Shown in pieces: positions 10,201 through 18,211 of a stretch of DNA of 42,094 nt; position 1 is the first letter of the stretch, and each line of letters starts with the position of its first letter. This DNA is from a virus. The DNA lies in IMG/VR virus record IMGVR_UViG_3300021197_001547, positions 1-42,094 of that record. The stretch is one strand, 5' to 3'. A program made the position numbers and the translations under genes. The notes below the pieces were generated by a model, which was not told where the DNA came from, did not search any database, and was given only the letters and a program-made list of their open reading frames with translations.

Positions 10201-10371
10201 CATTCGGGAGAAGTCTGCAAATGCTCTGTTTGGGTTATAGTAAGGATTTGTTATACTTCCATCACCAGTATCATCACTCCCATTAGGAGAACAATGTAAT
10301 ATGGTAAGGTCATCAACCAAGTTTATTGGAAGTTGTCCTTGTGGTATTTTAATTGCACTTTGATCAGCCAT
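7243..10371 (-). CDS. Beta-helix (pectate-lyase-like) tail protein with cysteine-rich insertion
   Basis: A 1042-aa protein. The N-terminus has the layout of phage beta-helix fibres: CSPNGSDDTGDGSITNPYYN, then a 'GRIQCARGTYTFGSPIHV' segment as in pectate-lyase-fold proteins. From about residue 300 there are repeating coils such as SNSFVELNRVAISDCSFGLV, AQDNSTLISNNSTLTGCDII and ANNNSSLQVGNSLIAS. The coils resume after residue 850 (NNSSVNSERSFITLMRNVGA, ENSSVDADYTFVRSCSG, ANSNINAKNTACIRTSGG). Between them, residues about 572-838 form a segment with about 46 cysteines. It probably acts as a trimeric receptor-binding or polysaccharide-recognising spike; catalytic residues cannot be assigned. The ATG at 10371 has a GGAG site overlapping the previous stop. 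Confidence 0.85.
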   Translation of the reverse strand: MADQSAIKIPQGQLPINLVDDLTILHCSPNGSDDTGDGSITNPYYNPNRAFADFSRMFFTESGHGRIQCARGTYTFGSPIHVRNKDKKRIDLIGEQSLPFVLQQVTSYKYDAVENKTANGFGVGSLVDNRITIKVASKESLVPLPSSPVAPSVSGIEVGDYILLRDEINTTNTYNPSGRQEGYSYGEGLTGGNTDSRTNTLGCFEIINVNSVDNTLTFRSRGKNFLHKLGKSKVTDGGDLTVGDDIYVGSYPNDSVENTYEDASPVGKYGSLSLSGIDTTDGVEIISNHKISATIVKTVFDFKRPDTGSRANVVKGLVVSDNSTLDRMADIVLQGDVRFKHFNEINPASSNGEGILVYKNALFGSRDSSNIGLSGWYAGIVSHSNSFVELNRVAISDCSFGLVAQDNSTLISNNSTLTGCDIIGAIANNNSSLQVGNSLIASAGYSQYVIDLKNVGSDVAELDTGKTLLLPLGDGSFVKTSCVWNSFKDPYNLMRDPIRDTFNYYPLNTGNQVYLKAMFPTSSGENLPLRDELTNEVPPYGIIFVDGSGSMSVGNGVLPETVTPREYVPNQACGTSEEDISGGVCYPPGFFSNTSPWDEFNSTGGEESGGEQSFNDDSFPCPAFNLCCCYEEFVPGQGSCANGTFCGDEANTPQFCAADDQNAACGCDSLTCGQQCDLNCPDIPAECNNCGICDGCNCGPSQGECCVSGPPCCDGNSPIFDECNPGCYSDGVIPCTCGDRCQDADCTGDPCCNTNCVDGAGNDSCNNGDSCCCDVNGGVGGLPCFCDNPSSCIDFGTDCDGLPGQKLECDFCPPGGPRANLCPCPGDTEFAGLCVAQCDSDPPEPEDTTYTFIDHPYGIGIMAYNNSSVNSERSFITLMRNVGAYAMENSSVDADYTFVRSCSGAGFYSRANSNINAKNTACIRTSGGYYAKQNSNIQANFAYARDNSEYNFFSIQDSIINCENAISVISRTLTPGSSNTITITTTPTIYAGMSVAHGSVKLGSFINKVGITELESGEVVPNSGDSWTVDSSSHINPSSGVN
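7858..8656 (-). other. Cysteine-rich insertion inside the beta-helix protein
   Basis: About 267 residues containing roughly 46 cysteines (about one in six), with CCC twice and many CC, CxC and CxxC pairs, plus abundant Gly, Asp, Asn and Pro. Examples are PAFNLCCCYEEF, CGICDGCNCG and NGDSCCCDVNGG. The flanks (PPYGIIFVDGSGSMSVG before, HPYGIGIMAYNNSSVN after) belong to the beta-helix, so this is an insertion into it. It could be a disulfide-bonded or metal-binding knob. Confidence 0.85.
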
Positions 10372-10387
10372 TTTGCTTTATATTCTC

Positions 10388-11581
10388 CTAGAGTTCAGAA
10401 TCTACAGTAACCCATATTCTACCAGATACGTTGTTTGGTTTTGATGATCCGGGTCTTCCGCCGTTTGGATTGTGTCCGGTGTTTAGATCTTCTACCAATG
10501 TTCCAACAACGCCGGTCTTGGTAATTTGGATGACAAACCCGTCAACCTCTTTATGTAGTATACTTATTCCACGGTTTGGATCTGCTGATGTCCAATCACC
10601 ATATATTTGTCTTGCCACCCAGAAGTTGTTTCTTTTTTCATCCATCTTGATTAGTTCAGAAACATCGCTATCTGTTGCAATAACTCCATTTGTGGCAACA
10701 AATCCACGGATGGTTTCGAAGTACCTTTTACAATCTCTAATTTCATCTCCGATACTTCTTTGTTCAAAGTCCGTGCTTTGCTCACCTGCTTCTAGTTGAA
10801 CCTGAGAAAAATCAATCGCTTCTGTTGCTCCCGTGTTCCATCCAAGAACAGCAGATGTAGCATCACCGGCAGTTCCCGTCTGAAGATAAAATCTAGCAGC
10901 GAGATAACTACTTGCGGTGTTACCATAACCAGTGGGTGTTTCAGTTCCAACATCACCCAGAGTTTTTCCCGCTAAATCAGGAACACTAAATGTGTGTGAA
11001 TATTTCGCCCAGTCAGATCCTAGTTGGAAAGTTGCTCCGGAGAGTGGCACATCTACACTGTGGTTACTAGCACCAGTTCCAAAAACTTGAACAAGCGCCG
11101 AACTAATAACTCTAGATGACCCACTGACCGTGGTAAATCTACTCTTGAATGAAAGTGTCGCACTCTTACCAGCAAGAGTTTTTACATTTTCGATTCTTTG
11201 CTCTAGGAATGCTTCTGTGGTTTCACCGTTAGCAAAGGTTGCCGGTCCGTATAACGCAGAGAGTGATGATCCAGTTCCACTGGTTTGTACTCTTAAGTAA
11301 TGATTACTGGTAGGATTAAATCCTTGAGGACCGTCTATATCATGTTGTTTTCTTGAGACTACAACTTCTGGTTGAACACCAATGGTAGTTCCCACGGCAA
11401 AATATCTCCAGCGATCAGCAGTATATTCAAAGGTTGAACCGAGTGTAGTTTCTCCAAATCCAAATTGATATGCGTTAAACTCACCACGTTGACAGATATT
11501 GAAATCGCCATTGATAATAGCATTTCTTCTTTCTTGTGGACCTTGATGTCCTCTTAGATTTATTGCACTACTTGCGTACAT
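10388..11581 (-). CDS. Lectin-like (CBM-type) tail adhesin, 397 aa
   Basis: A virion adhesin of the type that begins with 'xxNxIINGDFxxxQRG' (here RRNAIINGDFNICQRGEFNA, residues about 18-37), found at the tips of many marine phage fibres and resembling carbohydrate-binding jelly-rolls. Further family blocks are EAFLEQRIENVKTLAGKSAT, WAKYSHTFSVPDL and IDFSQVQLEAGEQSTDFEQR, ending in the DCKRYFETI motif. The C-terminal 110 residues form an extra domain. The same block is the C-terminal domain of the 1108-aa fibre, so the two genes share a module. The ATG at 11581 follows an AAAGGAA site. It lies between the collar fibre and the beta-helix protein, so it is probably a distal receptor-binding part. 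Confidence 0.85.
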   Translation of the reverse strand: MYASSAINLRGHQGPQERRNAIINGDFNICQRGEFNAYQFGFGETTLGSTFEYTADRWRYFAVGTTIGVQPEVVVSRKQHDIDGPQGFNPTSNHYLRVQTSGTGSSLSALYGPATFANGETTEAFLEQRIENVKTLAGKSATLSFKSRFTTVSGSSRVISSALVQVFGTGASNHSVDVPLSGATFQLGSDWAKYSHTFSVPDLAGKTLGDVGTETPTGYGNTASSYLAARFYLQTGTAGDATSAVLGWNTGATEAIDFSQVQLEAGEQSTDFEQRSIGDEIRDCKRYFETIRGFVATNGVIATDSDVSELIKMDEKRNNFWVARQIYGDWTSADPNRGISILHKEVDGFVIQITKTGVVGTLVEDLNTGHNPNGGRPGSSKPNNVSGRIWVTVDSEL

Positions 11582-11601
11582 TTAGTTTAATTCCTTTTCT
11601 A

Positions 11602-14600
11602 TCAGAAAGATGAAAGTGCTACTCGTTTCCATGTGTCGCCTTCTACACACACATAGAAGTGTGTGTTACTCCATGCAATGTCTCCAGTATTACCAGAAGC
11701 AGATGAAGTCGCAGGGACCACCGGACCAGTTCCACCAGACTCATCTGATCCGAGACGGAATCTACCCTTGACATCGATGCTTGCTCGTTCAACACCATCC
11801 GTATCAAACGACATTTTATTTGTACTATGATCGTACTTGATTTTTCCTTCATCTACGACACCAGCAGTATTGTGGAATCGTAAAGAACCTGTTTTGCTTC
11901 CTAGAGATCTAACTTCGATTGCTGGATCACCTGTTCCGTGACAAACAATCTTTGTATCAGAACCATAGACATAAAGATCAGATGCAACCGAGGCATCTGG
12001 ATCAATACATTCTGAACCAACGGAAAGACTGTGCGAGAATGCACCAGTAGAACCGAAACTTATTCCATTCGTTGTTGATGTAATGCCATGTGCAGCAAAT
12101 GAACCCCTAACATCTAAAGATGCTCCGGGTGCTGCGATACCAATACCCACATCACCATCCATGTAAGAAATATCTGGAGCGTTTGTTTCCCACTGAGAGA
12201 AAGTTACACCGTGGAAGGTTGTACCAGATGCACTATCGTTTACTAGTGCTACAGTTGCAGTAGTTCCGGCGACAGGTCTACCAATTGGAAGTGTATATCC
12301 ATCTGTTCCGTTATTTGTTACTTCTACAGAAACACTCTTGAAAGTTCCCTGAACATCCAGCGATGCTCCGGGGGTTAACGTACCAATACCAACTCTGTGT
12401 TCTATTGCAGATCCAAGTGAAGTTCCCACCGTAAATACAGGGAGATCATCGTTTCCTGTTATTACAAACCCATCACCAGAAACACCCTTGATTCTAATAA
12501 AGTTTTCTGTTGCGGTGTCTTCATAAATTCTAACTTGTGCTGTAATACCGTCGAGACGAATTCCATCTGTATCTCCACCGGCAGTTCCACCGATGTGTAG
12601 TCGGGACTTGGGATCTGTATTGTTGATACCCAAGTATCCACCAGTACCAAGACGCATTCTTTCTGTTCCTACTACGTCAGAGGTTCCTTGTGATGTAGCA
12701 AACACAAGATCTTCACCACTGTTCGGTCTCAAGTCTCTGATCAGTGGTTTATAATCATAATATCCATCGTCAGAATCTTTGTCGTAGATGAGAATATCAC
12801 CATCATCAACTCCGGTGTCATAAACATTCGTAAGTTCACCGGCAGTCAATGCTACATCAAGTCCATTGATGAGCGATGCTTTTGCTGCTGATGTGAGTTT
12901 GATAATGTAGTTCACAACACCGTATGGTTGTAGGTTATTGTGACTTAAATTCTGTCCAGTATTGGTTAATGAAAAATTATCAAAAGATGTTGCGATTGAT
13001 CCTGTGATGTCAATGTTGCCAGTTCCGTCTTCAGTTTGGAGATTTAGACTTCCCGAACCAAAGGTTGCATTACCGATGATGTCGATTTCACCGTGATCAC
13101 CAAGTGCCGATCCACCCGGTCCAGTAAACAGTTCTGCAATTTGACTTGCTGTGTATGGGATCGGAAGTCCAGAGATAAATCTATAGCCAGGGTTATGTGT
13201 TCCTGTATTATCACGATCCTCCCCGCTCCACCGACCTGTAGGCCAACCTCCGCTATTCTGATCGCAGTCTCCACATACACGATACCGGTCTGCACCGGGT
13301 GTCGCCCCACCAGTGACTGGGGAATCGCCTCTAGGTCGAGCAGAGAATACCATATCATATGGTTGCTGTGGGGCGTAAAATGAAGCGTCATCATTTCCTA
13401 CTAATTGCGAAACCCCGACAACGTGAGTGTGCTGCGGAACCTTGAGTCCCGTTGAGTTTACTACACCAGATCCAGAGATAATAATATCTCCAATGTTCAT
13501 TGTTAGATTCGGTTCGATACCGAGTGAAGCATCTGGAGAAACTTCATGATTATGAATCGGGAGTTCTGGGATAGTAAGAAGGTGAACTTCTTCGCCACCT
13601 TCTTGTCCTAAGTTATAATCATATAATGTATTATTTGATCCAGCATTTGTTCCGATGATAGTCTTACCACGAAGATCTGGTTTTCTAAACTCTGTTGTCT
13701 CTTCGGAAGTAACAAAGAACTGAACACCACCTATATCCTGACCAATATTAAGGCCATTTGCATCTAAGATTGCGGTGATATTTGAATGTTCAACACCTGT
13801 ACTGTCTGTGTCTTCTACTGAAGGAAAACGTAAAACTGGATCCTCTGGAATCAGTACAGTTCCGCCAGCACCTTGAATTTGTTTAGTAAGGTGATTAACT
13901 GTAACTGTAAGCGTGTCTGTGGTATCATCCCACGCAGTGATTGTTCCTTGAACCGTTCGAGACTCACCCAATTCACCGCCGATTGAGTCATAGATGAATG
14001 TGGAAGATACTCTACCACCAATCACTGTATAGTTAGAAAGATCTACACCGAATCCATCTCTTCTTCCAATTTTAATTTTTTGGACGAATCCATATCGTTG
14101 ACCTATTCGTGAAAATAGTTCAGGATACGTTGATGAAATTAGAGATCCACCGTCACACAGACTCCATCCGTTAGGAACGTCGCCCTGTTGACCAGCATAT
14201 GGTGCAATTACACCGGCAGGTTGAATACCTTCAAGACTTACTGTTGCTTCACCACCAATAAGTGTTCCGATGTAATTAGTTACCAGACCTTTATTCTGCT
14301 CAGTCCTTGTGAGCATTGGTTTAATGACTGTACCACCAGCAGTTGGTGGTGCTTCTATCAATTCACCAGCAGTAGTATCCGAAAGGAAGTAAACCACCTT
14401 GGACTCATCGTCCATGTTTGCCATACTTGTAAGATCAATTTCACCTTGATATACAAGTGTAAATTGACTGGTGCTTTGAACTTTTTCTACGACACCAGAG
14501 ACTTCTGCATTGACAGCAGAGTTTGCTTGTGCGCCGGTAAACCCGGAAGTGGCAGTATCCCAACGAACAACACTACCTGCAACAAATCCGTGTGTTGCTT

Positions 14601-14670
14601 GGGTTACGTTATTCCGGATGGACTTTCCATCTGCGGATGCTGTTTGTAATTTGAATGCACTATATGCCAC
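11602..14670 (-). CDS. Tail fibre with phage collar domain (gp12-type), 1022 aa
   Basis: Contains the phage tail-collar domain, known from T4 short-fibre gp12: GVIAPYAGQQGDVPNGWSLC then DGGSLISSTYPELFSRIGQR (about residues 153-192). The second half follows at about 329-376 (RKPDLRGKTIIG, LTIPELPIHNHEV), so the domain is split by about 130 inserted residues. A late motif NNLQPYGVVNYIIKL closes the region. The N-terminus (27-138) carries an adhesin module also found twice in the preceding gene. The C-terminal half has fibre repeats of the type GxxxPxASLDVxGxF (LTPGASLDVQGTF, AAPGASLDVRGSF), ending CVEGDTWKRVALSSF. The gene starts with GTG at 14670, preceded by ACGGAG; no in-frame ATG lies nearby. 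Confidence 0.9.
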   Translation of the reverse strand: MAYSAFKLQTASADGKSIRNNVTQATHGFVAGSVVRWDTATSGFTGAQANSAVNAEVSGVVEKVQSTSQFTLVYQGEIDLTSMANMDDESKVVYFLSDTTAGELIEAPPTAGGTVIKPMLTRTEQNKGLVTNYIGTLIGGEATVSLEGIQPAGVIAPYAGQQGDVPNGWSLCDGGSLISSTYPELFSRIGQRYGFVQKIKIGRRDGFGVDLSNYTVIGGRVSSTFIYDSIGGELGESRTVQGTITAWDDTTDTLTVTVNHLTKQIQGAGGTVLIPEDPVLRFPSVEDTDSTGVEHSNITAILDANGLNIGQDIGGVQFFVTSEETTEFRKPDLRGKTIIGTNAGSNNTLYDYNLGQEGGEEVHLLTIPELPIHNHEVSPDASLGIEPNLTMNIGDIIISGSGVVNSTGLKVPQHTHVVGVSQLVGNDDASFYAPQQPYDMVFSARPRGDSPVTGGATPGADRYRVCGDCDQNSGGWPTGRWSGEDRDNTGTHNPGYRFISGLPIPYTASQIAELFTGPGGSALGDHGEIDIIGNATFGSGSLNLQTEDGTGNIDITGSIATSFDNFSLTNTGQNLSHNNLQPYGVVNYIIKLTSAAKASLINGLDVALTAGELTNVYDTGVDDGDILIYDKDSDDGYYDYKPLIRDLRPNSGEDLVFATSQGTSDVVGTERMRLGTGGYLGINNTDPKSRLHIGGTAGGDTDGIRLDGITAQVRIYEDTATENFIRIKGVSGDGFVITGNDDLPVFTVGTSLGSAIEHRVGIGTLTPGASLDVQGTFKSVSVEVTNNGTDGYTLPIGRPVAGTTATVALVNDSASGTTFHGVTFSQWETNAPDISYMDGDVGIGIAAPGASLDVRGSFAAHGITSTTNGISFGSTGAFSHSLSVGSECIDPDASVASDLYVYGSDTKIVCHGTGDPAIEVRSLGSKTGSLRFHNTAGVVDEGKIKYDHSTNKMSFDTDGVERASIDVKGRFRLGSDESGGTGPVVPATSSASGNTGDIAWSNTHFYVCVEGDTWKRVALSSF
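14257..14592 (-). repeat. Fibre module, copy in the collar-domain fibre
   Basis: Residues 27-138 of the collar fibre. The pattern is HGF-G-VVR at the start, VSGVVEKV and FTLVYQGEIDL in the middle, and VVYFLSDTTAGEL, KPML and GLVTNYIGTLI at the end. It matches two modules in the neighbouring 1108-aa fibre, judged by eye. Confidence 0.7.
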
Positions 14671-14692
14671 TTGGTATTATCTCCGTGTTATA

Positions 14693-17600
14693 CTATTTAG
14701 TAATATCATTCTTGAGTTCTGCGTCGAATTCATATTCAGCAAGGATTGCACGATCTCCAACCCCATTTGAAACAATGTAACTTCGAGAAGGCATAAAACC
14801 TCTCTTTGTCAGGACTTGTGCCCCAGCATAACCATTAGTCATATCTCCGACTACTGCCGATTCGAATGAACTATTAAGTATGTCAGTTGCTTTGACACAA
14901 GTTGGATTAACTCTCATCGGAACTGGGAAACTTGTGTAGGTTCCGTATGTTCCTTGTGTTTCATCTACTCTACCATTCCACCCACCTTGTGCAATTTGGT
15001 AATACTTCTGACATGCTTCGAGATCAATTTCGGCAATCGGTGTCTGGAAGTTGGTTGCTTGTTGTCCATGTTCTACCTGAACCTGTGCTAAAGAAAGAAC
15101 ACCATCGTATGTTAATCCCTCAGCAAATCCAGCAAGAGTCGCACCGTCTGATGTTGTGAAGTTAGCATTGTCGTCATTTGAGAATGTAATGTACTTGAGA
15201 TCGAGGAAAGATGTATCACCAAGTTTAGTTTGTGTGGGGAACTTAGGAAGTGCTACTGTGTGAGTAAATTTACTCCAAGTTTCTCCAACTGCAATATCAT
15301 CTACATGAATAGAGTGACCCTCTGCTGTGTTTCCAATTCCTTGATAATCTTGAACCACCGCAAGACGAACCTTTCCATCTTTGCTTCCCTTTGCCCAGTA
15401 ACTAATCGTTATGTCTTTGTTTGCAAATCTACGAACATTTTCAATTCTTTGTCCAACTGAAACTGTTGACTTGTTGGTGTTTCCATAAAATTTATCAATG
15501 TATCCTTGGAAATTAAGGTAATTTTTTGGGTATCCCGGAACCTCAATTTGAGCATCGGCAAATGTTCCTTGTGACATTCCGCCGATTATGTTAGAACTGG
15601 TTCCTTGTGAAGTAAAGTCAGGAACAACCTCTGCATTGAATCTGTCTGTAAGGAACTTATCATAGGCAGACTTATCTGCTGGTAAGTCATCTCCCAAAGA
15701 TCCCATCGTTGTTCCTCTTTGCCAATTATCAAAGTTGCTGTTAATGATAAGGTTTCTTCCTTGTCGTCCAACAACAGGGGGAACTGAAAGACCACTATCC
15801 TCGATGAAGTATCCGAGGACTTCGACTTGCACAGAAAAGGTGTCTGTGTAAGAGGGAATTCCCTGAACTACATCATATGGTTTTCCAAGAGAAACTGCTA
15901 TCTGTCCATTTGGATTTGAATTTTCAATTGGAATGATCTTTGTAAAGTTATTGGTATCAGCGTTAAAACTTTCCATCCCCGCATCTCTCGTAGATTGGGT
16001 GGCAATATTTTCAGTAGTTTCAAAATTGATTGGGAAGTTAGCATTTGGAACACCAGCATAAACTTCTTCAAACCTACCAATACCTCTTCGCTTTATGTAA
16101 ATCTTCACCATCATATGCGTGGCATTGTCGGGTGGTGTTATCTTTGTGAAGTAATCACTGATACTTGTCCATGCGGTCGTATCGTTTGTATAATTATACT
16201 CAACCATATGTGGTTGACTGGTATTATCAGAAGTTTCTGTTGATTGACTAAAGAATATTCTGAACTTTTCATATGTTGAAATTGCAGGATCATACGGAGA
16301 CGGATTTGTTCCTGATGCTACGAATGGTAAGGGAGCAGTTGATGTTGCCTTCTTGAACATCAGTTTAGTTACTTTTTGTCCATCGGTTGGGGAGAACGTC
16401 TTACCTGTTAATGAAGTAGTTTCTTCTGAGTCTCCGTCGCCAGTAGGTGGAGCAACATTTGTAGTAATTTTTCTACCAACATACGACAGAACCAGTCCTC
16501 TTGTTGGACTCGTTGCAATGAACATTGGTTTCTTAACCATGTTAATAGTTCGTGGATATTCTAATCCAAGACTACTGATCGGCGCACCTGAACTGTTTGG
16601 TGTTAAGAAGTATACTCTTCCCGTGTTATATGTGTATGGTCCGTCCTGAAGATCTACCCAACCTGAGTTTGTAAGATAGAATGCATCTGATGATCCGGAT
16701 CCTTGCACAACTTCACTGATGATTCCCTGTGACTCTGCATCATATTCACTATTTGCTTGTGCTTTAACATAGACACCAAACGGTTGTGCTGGATTTGTTA
16801 TACCAGTTTCAAACCTCATAACATCACCAACGGTATATCCGTGGTTCTCCTGATTAACAAGAAGTCTATTTCCCTGTGAAACCACACCAGTTTCAATTGA
16901 CTCTGCAATTTCTCCGCCGATATAACTAACAACGAATCCAGTGTCTCCTGTTACACCAATCATCATTGGTTTTCTTACGAAACCAACTTGCGAATCTATG
17001 GGAGCATTTTGAGAAAGCATACCAGTCGTTCCAGACGAGAGGAAGTAGGCCTTTCCAATCTCCAAGGTAAATCCTGCGGGGACATTATCAATTATGGTTT
17101 CCCACTTAGAACTCTTAACCTCACCTTGGAACGTAATGTCGAATGTTTTGTCATTGATGACTTCGGATACAATACCGATTGCTTCTGCACTTTCTTTACT
17201 ACCGGCAAATGCTCCGGTGAAACCTTCACCGTGAGGTCTGACTGGCATACCAAAAGAAAGTCCATGTGCCGTATCTGTCGTTACTCTCTTCTTGTTAACA
17301 CCGTGGAAGAAACTAGTGTGTCCCTCTTCGTCAATTTCTGCTACATCAATTGGTGTTGATAAAGTTGTATTATCATAACGGAGAGTTACGCTTCTGTGAT
17401 TCCTAGTTATTCCACGCTGACCGTTTGTGAATCCGGGAGGAGCAGTAAATCCAAAAATGAGAACTTCACATGACTCACCACCACCAAAGTGTAGATTGCC
17501 TGCGGTTCCTGTTACTAATCCTCTACCGTCACCAAATTCTATATTTTCGTTTGTAGTCCATGCACCAGTGTGTCCACATACACCAATTTGGTGTGGTTTC

Positions 17601-18019
17601 CATAACCAACCGGCACTAGGACCGTCTGAACGAGCGATGATAATACCACCACCACCCGCTGCAAGAATTTGTGAATCTGCACTTAATCCTTGTGTTCCGT
17701 CTTCGTAGGTTCCACCTAGTACAAGGTTGTAATCAGCAACAGTAACATTCGTAGAATGAACAGTTGTCATTTGACCTAAGATGGTAATATCAGAACCAAA
17801 GGTAACACCCTTCTGAACAAACCCGGAGTGTTCTATGGCAAGATTTCCGTTTACATCAGTGGCCACAGAGATACCGTCACCAGAAACTCCAGTATAAACT
17901 TTGAGTCTGTTTAGTTTATCAATAATGTCTTCGTTAGTAATACGTCTCCACTCTTGGAACGTATCACCTAAAGAAACGTCTGCAATTTCATATGTGTTAA
18001 ACTGTGGTCCGGTAGACAT
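14693..18019 (-). CDS. Large tail fibre / adhesin, 1108 aa
   Basis: A modular fibre. The N-terminus (about 1-50: EIADVSLGDTFQEWRRITNE, DIIDKLNRLKVYTG) resembles the virion-attachment start seen in many marine T4-like fibre proteins. It is followed by DITILGQMTTVHSTNVTVAD (about 77-96), a common fibre block. Two copies of an HG...YIGG adhesin module occupy about 251-371 and 392-518. A middle segment (about 540-740) includes a possible beta-sandwich. The C-terminus (about 753-1010) is the lectin-like domain with GRNLIINSNFDNWQRGT, VGQRIENVRRFANKDITISY and LAQVQVEHGQQATNFQ. It is likely a baseplate-attached fibre with its sugar-binding tip at the C-terminus. The start at 18019 has an AGAGG site overlapping the tandem TAATAA stops of the 62-aa gene. 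Confidence 0.88.
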   Translation of the reverse strand: MSTGPQFNTYEIADVSLGDTFQEWRRITNEDIIDKLNRLKVYTGVSGDGISVATDVNGNLAIEHSGFVQKGVTFGSDITILGQMTTVHSTNVTVADYNLVLGGTYEDGTQGLSADSQILAAGGGGIIIARSDGPSAGWLWKPHQIGVCGHTGAWTTNENIEFGDGRGLVTGTAGNLHFGGGESCEVLIFGFTAPPGFTNGQRGITRNHRSVTLRYDNTTLSTPIDVAEIDEEGHTSFFHGVNKKRVTTDTAHGLSFGMPVRPHGEGFTGAFAGSKESAEAIGIVSEVINDKTFDITFQGEVKSSKWETIIDNVPAGFTLEIGKAYFLSSGTTGMLSQNAPIDSQVGFVRKPMMIGVTGDTGFVVSYIGGEIAESIETGVVSQGNRLLVNQENHGYTVGDVMRFETGITNPAQPFGVYVKAQANSEYDAESQGIISEVVQGSGSSDAFYLTNSGWVDLQDGPYTYNTGRVYFLTPNSSGAPISSLGLEYPRTINMVKKPMFIATSPTRGLVLSYVGRKITTNVAPPTGDGDSEETTSLTGKTFSPTDGQKVTKLMFKKATSTAPLPFVASGTNPSPYDPAISTYEKFRIFFSQSTETSDNTSQPHMVEYNYTNDTTAWTSISDYFTKITPPDNATHMMVKIYIKRRGIGRFEEVYAGVPNANFPINFETTENIATQSTRDAGMESFNADTNNFTKIIPIENSNPNGQIAVSLGKPYDVVQGIPSYTDTFSVQVEVLGYFIEDSGLSVPPVVGRQGRNLIINSNFDNWQRGTTMGSLGDDLPADKSAYDKFLTDRFNAEVVPDFTSQGTSSNIIGGMSQGTFADAQIEVPGYPKNYLNFQGYIDKFYGNTNKSTVSVGQRIENVRRFANKDITISYWAKGSKDGKVRLAVVQDYQGIGNTAEGHSIHVDDIAVGETWSKFTHTVALPKFPTQTKLGDTSFLDLKYITFSNDDNANFTTSDGATLAGFAEGLTYDGVLSLAQVQVEHGQQATNFQTPIAEIDLEACQKYYQIAQGGWNGRVDETQGTYGTYTSFPVPMRVNPTCVKATDILNSSFESAVVGDMTNGYAGAQVLTKRGFMPSRSYIVSNGVGDRAILAEYEFDAELKNDITK
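14990..15763 (-). repeat. Lectin-like C-terminal domain shared with the 397-aa adhesin
   Basis: Residues about 753-1010 of the 1108-aa fibre align by eye with most of the 397-aa adhesin. Shared blocks are IIN-NFD-QRG, QRIENV, W-K-THT, and the C-terminal AQVQVE-G-Q-T-FQ followed by a Cys-Lys-tyrosine motif. This points to an ancient domain duplication rather than recent DNA repetition, since nucleotide identity is not obvious. Confidence 0.75.
16466..16846 (-). repeat. Fibre module, second copy in the 1108-aa fibre
   Basis: Residues about 392-518. Begins HGYTVGDVMRFETG, contains GIISEV, VYFLTPNSSGAPIS, VKKPMF and ends GLVLSYVGRKI. It is the more divergent of the two copies in this protein. 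Confidence 0.7.
16907..17269 (-). repeat. Fibre module, first copy in the 1108-aa fibre
   Basis: Residues about 251-371. Begins AHGLSFGMPVRPHG, contains GIVSEVINDKTFDITFQGEV, AYFLSSGTTGMLS, VRKPMM and ends GFVVSYIGGEI. It has the same order of blocks as the copy in the collar fibre. Confidence 0.7.
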
Positions 18020-18022
18020 TTA

Positions 18023-18211
18023 TTATTTTTCCTCTTTGATTAAATCACAGATCTTTGTCTTGAGATTTTCTATCTCTTGCCTTAGATTATGTATGTCTTT
18101 TTTTTGACTTCTTTTTTCGAGGTCTTCTTTTAGTTTTACTTTATTCACCATAATCAAAGCGCCCGTTTCTAGATCTCGTTCATAATTTTTATTATCAGTT
18201 TTCGCTCTCAT
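18023..18211 (-). CDS. Small coiled-coil protein, 62 aa
   Basis: A 62-residue protein with an N-terminal DNKNYERDLETGALIMVNK motif followed by a long charged helix with heptad-like Leu/Ile spacing (LRQEIENLKTKICDLIKEEK), i.e. a likely coiled coil. Small proteins with this 'NKxYxRDxxTGAlxN' start occur in many T4-like marine phages next to baseplate and fibre genes. The function is unknown to me; a structural linker or assembly factor would fit. The start overlaps the stop of the 1746-aa gene (ATGA at 18208-18211) and it ends in tandem stops TAATAA just before the fibre start. The tight coupling supports a real gene. Confidence 0.8.
   Translation of the reverse strand: MRAKTDNKNYERDLETGALIMVNKVKLKEDLEKRSQKKDIHNLRQEIENLKTKICDLIKEEK

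Noticed and set aside
5188-18019. Diversity-generating retroelement acting on the fibre genes
   Set aside because: No reverse transcriptase gene and no template/variable repeat pair with A-specific changes were seen; the shared fibre modules are diverged domains, not near-identical DNA repeats.
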